Source: Pseudomonadota bacterium
GTDB lineage: Bacteria; Pseudomonadota; Alphaproteobacteria; Rhizobiales; Xanthobacteraceae
Length of the DNA: 64,000 bases
Direction of reading: 5' to 3'
Assembly: GCA_023404705.1 (NCBI GenBank)
Contig: JAEYAU010000234.1
Location: forward strand, 48,215 to 112,214
Shown: piece by piece, positions 45,031-53,392 of the stretch
Layout of the letters: every line of letters starts with the position of its first letter
Numbering within the stretch: the stretch's first letter is position 1
Translations under genes and position numbers: made by a program
The notes under the pieces: model-generated
The model's database searches: none
What the model was told of the DNA's origin: nothing
Seen by the model: the letters and a program-made list of their open reading frames with translations, nothing else

Positions 45031-45184
45031 GTAGGGTGGGCAAAATCGCTCGCAGGTCGTTGAAACGGATTTGTGATTCAGCGCGATTTTGCCCACGCGG
45101 TGCAGACTCGTGGTTCAGCACGCGTGGGCATCGCCCCGACCGTCAGCGCGTGTGGAAGCGCTGCGTTCGCGATGCCCACCCTAC
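45031..45184. repeat. Cloverleaf repeat, GTAGGGTG family, copy 3
   Basis: Outer arm GTAGGGTGGGC (45031-45041) with GCCCACCCTAC (45174-45184). Left arm GCAAAATCGC (45040-45049) with GCGATTTTGC (45083-45092). Middle arm GCCCACGCG (45091-45099) with CGCGTGGGC (45121-45129). Right arm GCATCGC (45128-45134) with GCGATGC (45169-45175). The outer T-to-G change at position 9 is compensated on the other side (A to C). It lies between convergent cupin and MTHFR-like genes. Confidence 0.85.
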
Positions 45185-45188
45185 AAAG

Positions 45189-46115
45189 TTACGGCGCCTG
45201 CACCTTGAAGCCATCCCGATCCAGCGTGATCTGGCCGGCCGCGACGGCGGCGGCCCAGCGCACGGTGGCGGGGACCCCGCCGAAGGAGAAGAAGTGCGGC
45301 GCGACCTCGCCGAGACCGCCGTCGCGGTTCGCCTCGGCGAGCGCGCGCAGGATCGCGTCGGGCGCGGTGCCGCCGAGCATGTTCTTCACCAGCCCGGCAT
45401 TGCGCGCGAGCGCGCCCGTGGAGGCGCGCACGCCGCAGCGGCGCGCATAGCCCATCAGGGATGTGAGGCTGGTCGGACCCGCGAGGCCGATACGCACGGG
45501 CGCGTCGATGCCGATCTCGCGTATGCGGTCGAGCCACTTGAGGACGGGCGCGGCGTCGAAGCAGAACTGGGTGACGATGTGCAGCCGGAGCCCCATCGCC
45601 TGCGCGGCCTCGGCCTTGGCGAGAATGATGCGGTCGAGCAGATGGTCACCGATGCGCGGGTGTCCGTCCGGATGGCCCGCGACGCCGACCTCCGTGATGC
45701 CGTGGCGCGAGAGCAGGCCGCTCTCGATCACCTCGATCGAGCCGTGGAATGGGCCGGCAGCCGGATCGGTATCGCCGCCGATCACGAGCACGCGGCGCAC
45801 GCCGGCTTCGCGCGTCACGCGCGCGAGCAGCGCATCGAGCGCCTCGACGGAGGGAATGGTACGCGCCGCGAGATGCGGCACCGGCTCCAGGCCGGCAGCG
45901 TGCACCAGCGCTGCGGCCTCGACGAGCTCATCGAGCGGCCGCGTCGGAATGGCACTGAGGTAGATCGCGGTTCCGGGCGGCGCGGCGGCGCGCAGCGCCT
46001 CGACATCCGCGGGCTTCGGGCGCGTCGCCTCGATGGAGAACGGCGCCGTGAAGGCCGCGATGGCCTCGCGCGGTTCGGTTGGGCTGGTCGCGACCATCGC
46101 GGGCGCCGGCATCAT
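45189..46115 (-). CDS. Methylenetetrahydrofolate reductase-like protein
   Basis: A 308-residue TIM-barrel protein of the MetF superfamily. Motifs are VPHLAART, VLVIGGDTDP, GVAGHPDGHP and the folate/flavin-contacting ITQ-like VTQFCFD. It may reduce methylene-H4folate or act in a one-carbon catabolic route. It sits 11 bp after a methyltransferase-like gene, so a role in methyl transfer is plausible (inference). GGGAGAG precedes the ATG. Confidence 0.82.
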   Translation of the reverse strand: MMPAPAMVATSPTEPREAIAAFTAPFSIEATRPKPADVEALRAAAPPGTAIYLSAIPTRPLDELVEAAALVHAAGLEPVPHLAARTIPSVEALDALLARVTREAGVRRVLVIGGDTDPAAGPFHGSIEVIESGLLSRHGITEVGVAGHPDGHPRIGDHLLDRIILAKAEAAQAMGLRLHIVTQFCFDAAPVLKWLDRIREIGIDAPVRIGLAGPTSLTSLMGYARRCGVRASTGALARNAGLVKNMLGGTAPDAILRALAEANRDGGLGEVAPHFFSFGGVPATVRWAAAVAAGQITLDRDGFKVQAP

Positions 46116-46126
46116 GCTCTCCCTGG

Positions 46127-47560
46127 CTAGTCGCGCCGTCGCGAGATCACGAAAGATTCGTCGTAGAACCAGAGCCCGCCGTGCTGCTGCAGCACCTCGC
46201 GGGTCGCCTCCAGATAGCGGCCGTCGCTGACAACACTGGCGAGGCGATCGTCCTCGACCTGCGCCACGTAGATCGCTGCGTTCCAGGCCGCGAACAGCGT
46301 GGACGTGCCGATCGACTCGGTCACCTCCGAAGGCAGCGTGTGCATGTCGTAGCGGAACAGCGAGCGATTATCCGCATAGGCGTTGAAGTTGAGATCGCGG
46401 CCTGCGGGCCCGAGCTCCTGCTTGACGGCCTTGAGGATCTGGTGGCGATCGGTGGTGAACGGATTGTCGCCGGGCCAGACCTTCTGGATGATCTCCATGC
46501 CGGGGTCGTGGCCGTAGGAATGGATCGCGAGCATGCGTCCGCCGGGCCCGAGCGCACGCGCGAGCGGCGCGATCACGCGCTTCGCCTTGAAGTCGAGCGA
46601 GGCGCGGGCGCGATAGGGTTGCGAGGCGATGACGAGGTCGTAGTTCGCGACGGTGCCGCCCGGCTTCGGAATGATCGGGTCGAGCAGGAAGCGGTGATCG
46701 TCGCGATAGATCACCAGCACGACGGGGCGCTCGTAGACCGGGTTGCCGGTCTTCGGGCTCACGCCCGCCTTCCAGTTCTCGGCCAGGAACGGCTCGAGAT
46801 CCATGATCTGCGACTCGAAGCGGTGCGCCGTGTTGCCGGCGAGCGGCAGCTCGTGCCAGACGAGGCTCGAGGCGGCGCTGAGGGACTTCACGGCGAGCCA
46901 GGGCGCGTCCGCATAGGCGAGATTGGTGAGCACCAGCACGGTTTGCGGATGCTCGAGGAAGCGGTCCGCCATCTTCTGCAGCGTGAGGCGGATGTCCTCG
47001 AGGCTGATCTCCTTGCCGACGATATAGAACGGCTGGTGCGGGAAGCGGTCGTGCATCGAGCGCATCACGCGCGTGAGCACCGAGCCGTCGCCGACGCCGG
47101 CGTCGAACACGCGCACGGCCGGCGGACGCGGATGAATGCTGGCGAGCTCGAGCGAGACGCGGTGCGCCACCACCCATTTCTCGCTGCAGGTGTTCACGAA
47201 CAGCAGATATTTCTGGCGATTGTCGAAGAAGCGGAAGTTGCGCTGCGGGTCCTCGTTGCCGCCCGCGGGCGGCGCGGAGGGACGTGTCGGAATCGGGATC
47301 GACGAGACCGGCATGGCCGCTGAGGCGAAGCGCATCTCCGGCGGGCGCTCGATGATGCCGGGCCGCGCCAGCGCGTCGGGATGACGGTTGTTGGCGATGA
47401 AGCTGCGGATGCGGTCGAGCGTCTCGGTGGTGATGCGGCCGCCATTGCGCAGCCGGCTCGCGAGCTTGCCGTCGTTCACGGCGCGGCGGCCGAAGGTCGA
47501 TTCGGCCAGCCCCGACTGGCGGCAGAACTCGGAGATTTCCCGCAGGATCACTTCATTCAT
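46127..47560 (-). CDS. HTH-containing SAM-dependent methyltransferase-like protein
   Basis: A 477-residue protein. Residues 1-55 look like a small repressor-type helix-turn-helix (SEFCRQSGLAESTFGRRAV). After a linker, a class I methyltransferase-like core starts at VFDAGVGDGSVLTRV, with later VIASQPYRA and GGRMLAIHSYGHDPG. The target is unknown. The ATG at 47560 has GGGAGGA upstream; a longer reading to 47728 is unlikely. It is the first gene of an operon with the MTHFR-like gene. Confidence 0.78.
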   Translation of the reverse strand: MNEVILREISEFCRQSGLAESTFGRRAVNDGKLASRLRNGGRITTETLDRIRSFIANNRHPDALARPGIIERPPEMRFASAAMPVSSIPIPTRPSAPPAGGNEDPQRNFRFFDNRQKYLLFVNTCSEKWVVAHRVSLELASIHPRPPAVRVFDAGVGDGSVLTRVMRSMHDRFPHQPFYIVGKEISLEDIRLTLQKMADRFLEHPQTVLVLTNLAYADAPWLAVKSLSAASSLVWHELPLAGNTAHRFESQIMDLEPFLAENWKAGVSPKTGNPVYERPVVLVIYRDDHRFLLDPIIPKPGGTVANYDLVIASQPYRARASLDFKAKRVIAPLARALGPGGRMLAIHSYGHDPGMEIIQKVWPGDNPFTTDRHQILKAVKQELGPAGRDLNFNAYADNRSLFRYDMHTLPSEVTESIGTSTLFAAWNAAIYVAQVEDDRLASVVSDGRYLEATREVLQQHGGLWFYDESFVISRRRD

Positions 47561-47669
47561 GGCGAATCCGTCCTCCCGTCCTCGAGGCGGTTCGTCTGAG
47601 GCGAACTTCGCGCGCGGGGACTGGTATTCAGGAGAAAACAAGGTGGGGTGATCGTCAACCACAAAGCGT

Positions 47670-47686
47670 CCCACTGCAGAAGTGGG
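47670..47686. repeat. CCCACT hairpin repeat
   Basis: CCCACT-GCAGA-AGTGGG. It shares arms with the palindromes at 29065 and 47830. Confidence 0.55.
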
Positions 47687-47829
47687 CAGACGTACGGTGA
47701 CCTGCCCGCCGCCTGTCAGTGTGGCCAATGCGGCTGTTGGCTCGCAAAGCGCGAGTCAACTCTAGTTGCGGTGGAAGAAACAAGGCGAAACCCGGCCCGG
47801 CCGCCTTAGGATCGATGGGAGCTTAGGGC

Positions 47830-47855
47830 TGCCCACTCTCCGCCGAGAGTGGGCA
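47830..47855. repeat. TGCCCACTCTC hairpin repeat
   Basis: A perfect 11-bp stem, TGCCCACTCTC (47830-47840) with GAGAGTGGGCA (47845-47855), and a CGCC loop. It is located about 65 bp after the stop of the minus-strand dehydrogenase gene. No T-tract is evident. Confidence 0.65.
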
Positions 47856-47920
47856 AGCTCACCTCGACAGGTGGCGGTGGGCGGTGGGCAAGGGGCCGGG
47901 CGGGCAGAAGCCGTTGCGGT

Positions 47921-49018
47921 CTAGCGGCCGTCCTGTTCCAGGGCAGCCAGCACGGCCTTGGCGACCGCGGCGGTGCCGTCACGCCCGCCGAATTCGGTCG
48001 GCTTGAGGCCGTCCGCGAAGGCGCGGTCCACGGCGCGCTCGATGCGCCCGGCGGCCTCGGCGGCCGGCGGATGGTCGTGCCGGGTGGCGAGCCAGTCGAG
48101 CATTATGGCGGCCGAGAGAAGCATGGCCGTGGGATTGGCGATGCCCTTGCCCATGATGTCGGGCGCCGTGCCGTGGCACGGCTGGAACACGGCGTGCTTG
48201 TCGCCGATGTCCGCGGAGGGCGCCATGCCCATCCCGCCGATCAGGCCAGCCGTGAGGTCCGAGAGGATGTCGCCGAACATGTTCTCGGTCACCAGCACGT
48301 CGAAGTCCCAGGGCCGCTGCACAAGCGCGGCCGAGACGGCGTCGATGTAGATGTGCTTCGCCTTCACGTCGGGATGGCTGGCCGCGCGCTCGTCGAAGAT
48401 CTGGCGGAAGAACGCGAAGGCGCGGAACACGTTCGCCTTGTCGACGCAGTGGAGCATGCCCTTGTGGCCCTGCTGTTTGCGGCGGGCGGCGAGGCGGAAC
48501 GAGAAATCGAACAGGCGCTGCGACGTATGGCGCGTGATCACCATGGTCTCGCGCGCGTCGTCGTGCGTGACCACGCCCTTGCCCATGGAGGCGAAGAGGC
48601 CCTCGGTCGACTCGCGGATCACCACGAGATCGATGCCGTGCTGGGCGGCGCCGACGATCGGGCTCGGCACGCCGGGCAGGAGCCGCGCCGGGCGCACGCC
48701 CGCATAGAGATCGAAGATGAAGCGCAGTTCCACTTGCGGTGCGATCTCGGTGCCGTCCGGATAGCGGATGTGCGGCAGCCCGCAGGCGCCGAGCAGGATC
48801 GCATCGGTCTCGTCGCAGAGCTTGACCGTCGACTCGGGGAGCGCGGTGCCGGTCTCTTTGTAGTGCGTGGCTCCGGCCGGCGCCTCGGTGAAGCGGAAGC
48901 GCAGGTTCGGCGTCGTCGCCTCGATGCGCTTGAGCACCTCGAGCGCGGGCGCCATCACCTCGTGGCCGATGCCGTCGCCCGGCAGCACCGCGATATGGAA
49001 GCTGTCATTGGCCTTCAT
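47921..49018 (-). CDS. Isocitrate/isopropylmalate dehydrogenase-family protein
   Basis: A 365-residue beta-decarboxylating dehydrogenase. It has LPGDGIGHEV, the substrate loop ESTEGLFASMGKG, the active-site Lys in CVDKANVFR, FGDILSDL (metal Asp) and HGTAPDIMGKGIANP (NAD). It could act on 3-isopropylmalate, tartrate or a related 2-hydroxy acid. The absence of other leu genes favours a catabolic role (inference). Confidence 0.9.
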   Translation of the reverse strand: MKANDSFHIAVLPGDGIGHEVMAPALEVLKRIEATTPNLRFRFTEAPAGATHYKETGTALPESTVKLCDETDAILLGACGLPHIRYPDGTEIAPQVELRFIFDLYAGVRPARLLPGVPSPIVGAAQHGIDLVVIRESTEGLFASMGKGVVTHDDARETMVITRHTSQRLFDFSFRLAARRKQQGHKGMLHCVDKANVFRAFAFFRQIFDERAASHPDVKAKHIYIDAVSAALVQRPWDFDVLVTENMFGDILSDLTAGLIGGMGMAPSADIGDKHAVFQPCHGTAPDIMGKGIANPTAMLLSAAIMLDWLATRHDHPPAAEAAGRIERAVDRAFADGLKPTEFGGRDGTAAVAKAVLAALEQDGR

Positions 49019-49119
49019 GGGATCTGCTTTGTCCGGGACGTGGTCATGCGGCGGGTGGAGAGCTAATCAGCACACCAAGGCTTGCGCAGGCAAGCCGACC
49101 TCGCGCAATGTTGCCCTGC

Positions 49120-49905
49120 ATGCCCCGCTTTGCCGCCAATCTCGGACTGCTGTTTCCCGACCGCCCGCTGATCGAACGCTTCGAAGCCGCCGCCAAGGCG
49201 GGCTTCACGGCGGTCGAGGCGCAGTTCCCGTACCAGTATCCGGCGTCCGCCGTGAAGGCGCAGATCGAGAAGAACGGGCTGAAATTTCTCGGCATCAACA
49301 CCGCGCCCGGGCGGCCCGGCGAATCGGGCCTCGGCGCAGTGCCGGGCCGCGAGCAGGATTTCGCCGCGGTGTTCATTCAGGCGCTCGACTACGTGGTCGA
49401 GATCGGCGGCACCGCGATCCACTGCATGGCCGGCATGGTCTCGCCGCGCAAGCTCAAGGCGGCCGAGCGCACCTTCATCTCCAATCTCTCGCTGCTCGCC
49501 GATCTCGCGGCCGAGAAGAACATCACGCTGCTGATCGAGCCGCTCAACACGCGCGACCGGCCGAACTATGTGCTCACGCGGGTCGAACAGGCGGCCGAGA
49601 TCATTCGCGCGACCGGCAAGTCCAATATCAGGATCCAGTTCGACTTCTATCACCTGCAGATCATGCAAGGCGACTTGCTCAAGCGGTTCGAGAAGCACTT
49701 CGACCTGATCGGCCATGTGCAGGTCGCGGCCGTGCCATCGCGCCACGAGCCCGACGAAGGCGAGCTGAACTTCCCGGAGATCTACCGGGCGCTCGATGCC
49801 ATGGGCTACAGGGGCTGGATCGGCGCCGAGTACAATCCGCGCGGCCGCACCGAGGATGGCCTCGGCTGGGCGCGGCCGTATGGCATCGTGCCGAAGACAA
49901 GCTGA
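49120..49905 (+). CDS. hyi: Hydroxypyruvate isomerase-like TIM-barrel protein
   Basis: A 261-residue sugar-phosphate-isomerase-like protein of the Hyi/OtnI family. It starts MPRFAANLGLLF and contains the metal and substrate residues in LLIEPLNTRDRPNY, QFDFYHLQIMQGD, and IGAEYNPRG. It interconverts hydroxypyruvate and tartronate semialdehyde, or a 2-oxo-tetronate. The ATG at 49120 matches the family N-terminus; 49108 is possible. It is followed 18 bp later by an SDR. Confidence 0.85.
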   Translation: MPRFAANLGLLFPDRPLIERFEAAAKAGFTAVEAQFPYQYPASAVKAQIEKNGLKFLGINTAPGRPGESGLGAVPGREQDFAAVFIQALDYVVEIGGTAIHCMAGMVSPRKLKAAERTFISNLSLLADLAAEKNITLLIEPLNTRDRPNYVLTRVEQAAEIIRATGKSNIRIQFDFYHLQIMQGDLLKRFEKHFDLIGHVQVAAVPSRHEPDEGELNFPEIYRALDAMGYRGWIGAEYNPRGRTEDGLGWARPYGIVPKTS

Positions 49906-49923
49906 CAGCAAGGGGAGGATGTA

Positions 49924-50670
49924 ATGCGTCTCAAGGGCAAGCGTGCGCTGGTGACGGGAGCGGCGTCGGGCTTCGGCAAGGGGATCGTCGAGACGTTTGC
50001 GCGCGAGGGCGCGAAAGTGGCCGTGGTCGACATCAACGAGAAGGCCGCGAAGGAGGTCGCGAGCGCGCTCGGCAAGGATGCGATCGCGCTGCGCTGCGAC
50101 GTGTCGAAGGGCGCCGACGTGGACGCCTGCGTCAAGGCGACCGCCGATGCTTTCGGCGGGCTCGACATCCTGGTCAACAACGCCGGCATGAGCCATGTGC
50201 GCGGGCCGATGATCGAGGTGCCCGAAGACGTGTTCGACCGCATGTTCGCGGTCAACGTCAAATCGATCTACCTGTTCGCCAAGGCCGTGGTGCCGCGCTT
50301 CCGCACGAATGGCGGCGGCGTCATCATCAATATCGGCTCGACCGCCGGCGTGCGACCGCGCCCCGGACTGACCTGGTACAACGCCTCGAAGGGCGCCGTG
50401 AACCTGGTCTCGAAGTCGATGGCGGTGGAGCTGGCGCCCGACAAGATCCGCGTCTGCGCGCTCGCGCCCGTCGCGGGCGAGACGCCGCTGCTGCCGACCT
50501 TCATGGGCGGCGACAGCGACGAGCTGCGCGCCGCCTTCCGCGCCAGCGTTCCGCTCGGCCGCCTCTCGACGCCGCAGGACATCGCCAATGCGACGCTGTT
50601 CCTCGCGTCGGACGAGGCGGAGTTTCTCACCGGCGTGGTGCTGGAGGTGGACGGGGGACGGTGCGTGTGA
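49924..50670 (+). CDS. Short-chain dehydrogenase/reductase
   Basis: A 248-residue classical SDR. It has TGAASGFGKGI, LVNNAG, the catalytic Ser in NIGSTAG, YNASK (Tyr/Lys) and FLTGVVLEVDGG. It may reduce tartronate semialdehyde or a similar product of the isomerase upstream (inference from operon position). GGGGAGG precedes the ATG. Confidence 0.92.
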   Translation: MRLKGKRALVTGAASGFGKGIVETFAREGAKVAVVDINEKAAKEVASALGKDAIALRCDVSKGADVDACVKATADAFGGLDILVNNAGMSHVRGPMIEVPEDVFDRMFAVNVKSIYLFAKAVVPRFRTNGGGVIINIGSTAGVRPRPGLTWYNASKGAVNLVSKSMAVELAPDKIRVCALAPVAGETPLLPTFMGGDSDELRAAFRASVPLGRLSTPQDIANATLFLASDEAEFLTGVVLEVDGGRCV

Positions 50671-50686
50671 GGCCTCGACACGCGCC

Positions 50687-51550
50687 ATGACGGTGATCGA
50701 GCTCGCGGTCGAAGCGAGGCGGGCGGCCGAGATCCCGCGGCTGCTCGATGAGCTCAACGCGTTCGTGCGCGCGGACCCGGAATTCGAGTTCGCCCACGAT
50801 GCGGAGTCGGGGCAGATCGTCATCAAGGGCATCAGCGAGCGGCAGCTCGACGAGAAGGTTGGCGCCCTGCTGAACCTCGGTCTTGCGCTCGATCTGGGTG
50901 CGCCGCAGGTCAGCTATCGCGAGACCATCTCCAGGCCGGTTACGGTCGACTACACGCACAAGCGATGGACAGAGGGGCGCGGCGAGTTCGCGCGCGTGAT
51001 CATCGTCATCGAGCCGGCGCCCGGGCGGGGCAATGCCTTCCGGGTGACAGACGCGAGCCTGAAGCCAGGCTATGTGACTGCGGCCGCGCGCGGATGCGAG
51101 ACGGCGCTAGAGTCCGGTCCACTAGGCGGCTTCCCGGTAATTGATCTCCGAATTCGCCTGATCGATGGCGCATCCCACGAACACGATTCGAGCCCGCAGG
51201 CCTTCGAGGTTGCGGGGCGTGCCGCACTGCGCGAAGCCCTGGTGAAAGGCGGCCCGGTGATGCTCGAGCCGATCATGCGGGTGCGGATCGTGACACCGCA
51301 GGACTGCGCCGGGCCGGTCGTGGAGGGGCTGAAGGCGCGGCGCGGGCAGATGCTCGGGCAGGAAATGCGCGAAGCCCATGTGGTGATCGAGGCCGACGTG
51401 TCGTGCGCCAACCTCCTCGGCTTCGAGGCCGAGCTCGCGGCGTCGTCGCGCAAGCGCGCCAAGTATGAGGTACGCTTCAGCCGCTACGTCCCTGTGCCCG
51501 CGCCGCCGGAGAACGAGCCGTTCCCGCCCGCCATCGGCATGCGAGCCTAG
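50687..51550 (+). CDS. EF-G-like protein made of domains III-V only
   Basis: A 287-residue protein that matches the C-terminal half of elongation factor G. Domain III has DAESGQIVIKGISERQLDEKV, domain IV starts with PQVSYRETISRPV and includes LIDGASHEHDSS, and domain V has LLEPIMRVRIVTP-like MLEPIMRV, LKARRGQML and AELAASSRKRAKYEV. The G domain and domain II are absent, so there is no GTPase. The GG(V/I)P-type loop at the tip of domain IV is changed (ASLKP). The reading frame is intact. It begins 16 bp after the SDR, with no clear ribosome-binding site. Confidence 0.82.
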   Translation: MTVIELAVEARRAAEIPRLLDELNAFVRADPEFEFAHDAESGQIVIKGISERQLDEKVGALLNLGLALDLGAPQVSYRETISRPVTVDYTHKRWTEGRGEFARVIIVIEPAPGRGNAFRVTDASLKPGYVTAAARGCETALESGPLGGFPVIDLRIRLIDGASHEHDSSPQAFEVAGRAALREALVKGGPVMLEPIMRVRIVTPQDCAGPVVEGLKARRGQMLGQEMREAHVVIEADVSCANLLGFEAELAASSRKRAKYEVRFSRYVPVPAPPENEPFPPAIGMRA

Positions 51551-51564
51551 CGCCGCCTGCAGCC

Positions 51565-52458
51565 TCAGCTCTGCATCCCCCAGCGCTTGATCGTCGCGTT
51601 CTCGATGGCGCGGAAGACGACGCTCTCGACCAGGAGGCCGATCAGGATCACGGTGAAGAGGCCAGCGAAGACCGAGGGGATCTCGAGCTGGTTGCGGTTC
51701 TCGAAGATGAACCAGCCGAGGCCGCCGGAGCGGGAGGAAACGCCGAACACCAATTCGGCCGCGATCAGCGTGCGCCAGGCGAAGGCCCAGCCGATCTTGA
51801 GGCCGGTGAGGATCGACGGGAAGGCGGCCGGCACCAGCAGGAACGCGACATAGCGCAGGCCGCGCAGGCCGCAGTTCTGACCGGCCATGCGAAGGGTCTG
51901 GCTCACCGAGGTGAAGCCGGAATGCGTGTTGAGGGCGACGGCCCACAGCACGGAGTGGATGATCACGAAGATCAGGCTCTTCGCGCCGAGCCCGAACCAG
52001 AGCAGCGCGAGCGGCAGCAGCGCGATGGCGGGCAGCGGGTTGAACATGGCCGTGAGGGTGGAGAGCAGGTCGGTGCCGATGCGGGTCGAGACCGCGACCG
52101 TGGTGAAAACGGCCGCGACCGTCAGCCCGATCGCATAGCCGGCGAGCAGGATCTGCAGCGAGGTGAGCGTGCGCTGGATCAGCGGGCCGTTCACGACGGC
52201 ATCGTAGAGCGCCTCGAACGTCTCGGTGAGCGTGGGGAACAGCAGGGCGTTGCCGAGATAGCTCGCATAGGCCTGCCAGGCGATGCCGAGCACCACGAGG
52301 ATCATCAGCCGGCGCACCAGCGTGCGCTGCGTGAGCCGCTCGAACCAGGAGAGCGGCCGCGCGACGTCGCCGACCGCGCCGATCTCGTCGAGCTCGATCA
52401 GGCGCTCGGGCCGGCGCGGCGGCACCGGCAGCGCGGAGGGTTGCGCCATGTCAGCCAT
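51565..52458 (-). CDS. ABC transporter permease (SsuC/TauC/NrtB type)
   Basis: A 297-residue inner-membrane permease with about six TM segments. The EAA-type loop lies in a segment reading AWRTLIAAELVFG. It follows and overlaps the ATPase gene by 8 bp; GGAGG within that gene's 3' end serves as its ribosome-binding site. It works with the ATPase at 52451 and probably the receptor at 53393. Substrates of this group are sulfonates, nitrate, pyrimidines or similar. Confidence 0.92.
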   Translation of the reverse strand: MADMAQPSALPVPPRRPERLIELDEIGAVGDVARPLSWFERLTQRTLVRRLMILVVLGIAWQAYASYLGNALLFPTLTETFEALYDAVVNGPLIQRTLTSLQILLAGYAIGLTVAAVFTTVAVSTRIGTDLLSTLTAMFNPLPAIALLPLALLWFGLGAKSLIFVIIHSVLWAVALNTHSGFTSVSQTLRMAGQNCGLRGLRYVAFLLVPAAFPSILTGLKIGWAFAWRTLIAAELVFGVSSRSGGLGWFIFENRNQLEIPSVFAGLFTVILIGLLVESVVFRAIENATIKRWGMQS

Positions 52459-53275
52459 TGGCCACCTCCGTCGCGAGCGCCGTCTCGATGCGATCGGCGA
52501 AGAGAAGATTGTGGATGCGCCGGTGCAACGCCTCGAAGGCGGGCGTGCCCATGTCGGCAAAGGAGAGATGATCCGCATCGAGCTCGGCCTTGACGCGTCC
52601 CGGATGCGGCGAGAGCACCAGGATGCGGCTGCCCACCAGCACGGCCTCCTCGATCGAGTGGGTGACGAAGATCACGGTGAAGCGCACGTCGTTCCACAGC
52701 GCGACCAGTTCCTCCTGCATCTTGCGGCGGGTGAGCGCGTCGAGGGCCGCGAAGGGCTCGTCCATCAGCAGCACGGTGGGCTCCATGGCGAGCGCCCGCG
52801 CGATGGCGACGCGCTGCTTCATGCCGCCCGAGAGCATGTGCGGATAGACATTCTCGAAGCGCGTCAAATTGACCTTGGCGAGGAGGTCGCGCGCGTGCGC
52901 CTCGGCCTCGCGCCGCGGCATGCGGCGGTTGACCAGCAGCGGGAACAGCACGTTGCCGAGCACGGTCTTCCAGGGCAGGAGCTGATCGAATTCCTGGAAC
53001 ACCATCATGCGGTCCGAACCCGGGCGCTCGATCTCGCGGCCGTCGAGCCGGATGGCGCCGGCGACCGGCTGCATGAAGCCGGCGACCGCCTTGAGGATGG
53101 TGGATTTGCCGCAGCCGGACGGCCCCAGCAGCACGAAACGCTCGCCCGCATAGACCTCGAAGCCGACCTTCCAGGTCGCGGTCACGAGGTGCTGCTCGGT
53201 CTTGTACTGCAGCGTGACGTCGTCGACGACGAGCAAGGGCTGCTGATGCTCGGTCCGGGGCTGCCCACTCGCCAT
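52451..53275 (-). CDS. ABC transporter ATP-binding protein (SsuB/TauB/NrtD type)
   Basis: A 274-residue ATPase with Walker A GPSGCGKST, Q-loop in FQEFDQLLPW, signature LSGGMKQR, Walker B VLLMDEPFAALD and switch His in VTHSIEEAV. It powers the permease encoded downstream. GGAGGGA lies ahead of the ATG. Confidence 0.95.
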   Translation of the reverse strand: MASGQPRTEHQQPLLVVDDVTLQYKTEQHLVTATWKVGFEVYAGERFVLLGPSGCGKSTILKAVAGFMQPVAGAIRLDGREIERPGSDRMMVFQEFDQLLPWKTVLGNVLFPLLVNRRMPRREAEAHARDLLAKVNLTRFENVYPHMLSGGMKQRVAIARALAMEPTVLLMDEPFAALDALTRRKMQEELVALWNDVRFTVIFVTHSIEEAVLVGSRILVLSPHPGRVKAELDADHLSFADMGTPAFEALHRRIHNLLFADRIETALATEVANG

Positions 53276-53392
53276 CCTGTTCCCTCCGTCACGCTATTGT
53301 CGCCGGCGCACCCGGCTTTCCGGCGAGGCTAGACCGTGTACTATCGGGGCTCAAGAGAACCGCCGCGCTCAATGGCGGTGAGGGAGGAGATC

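Larger units (their letters stand above)
47561..47920. other. 360-bp intergenic region with two hairpin repeats
   Basis: No gene is supported. Two CCCACT/AGTGGG hairpins lie here, at 47670-47686 and 47830-47855. The segment also precedes the methyltransferase start, so its promoter must be within it. Confidence 0.55.
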
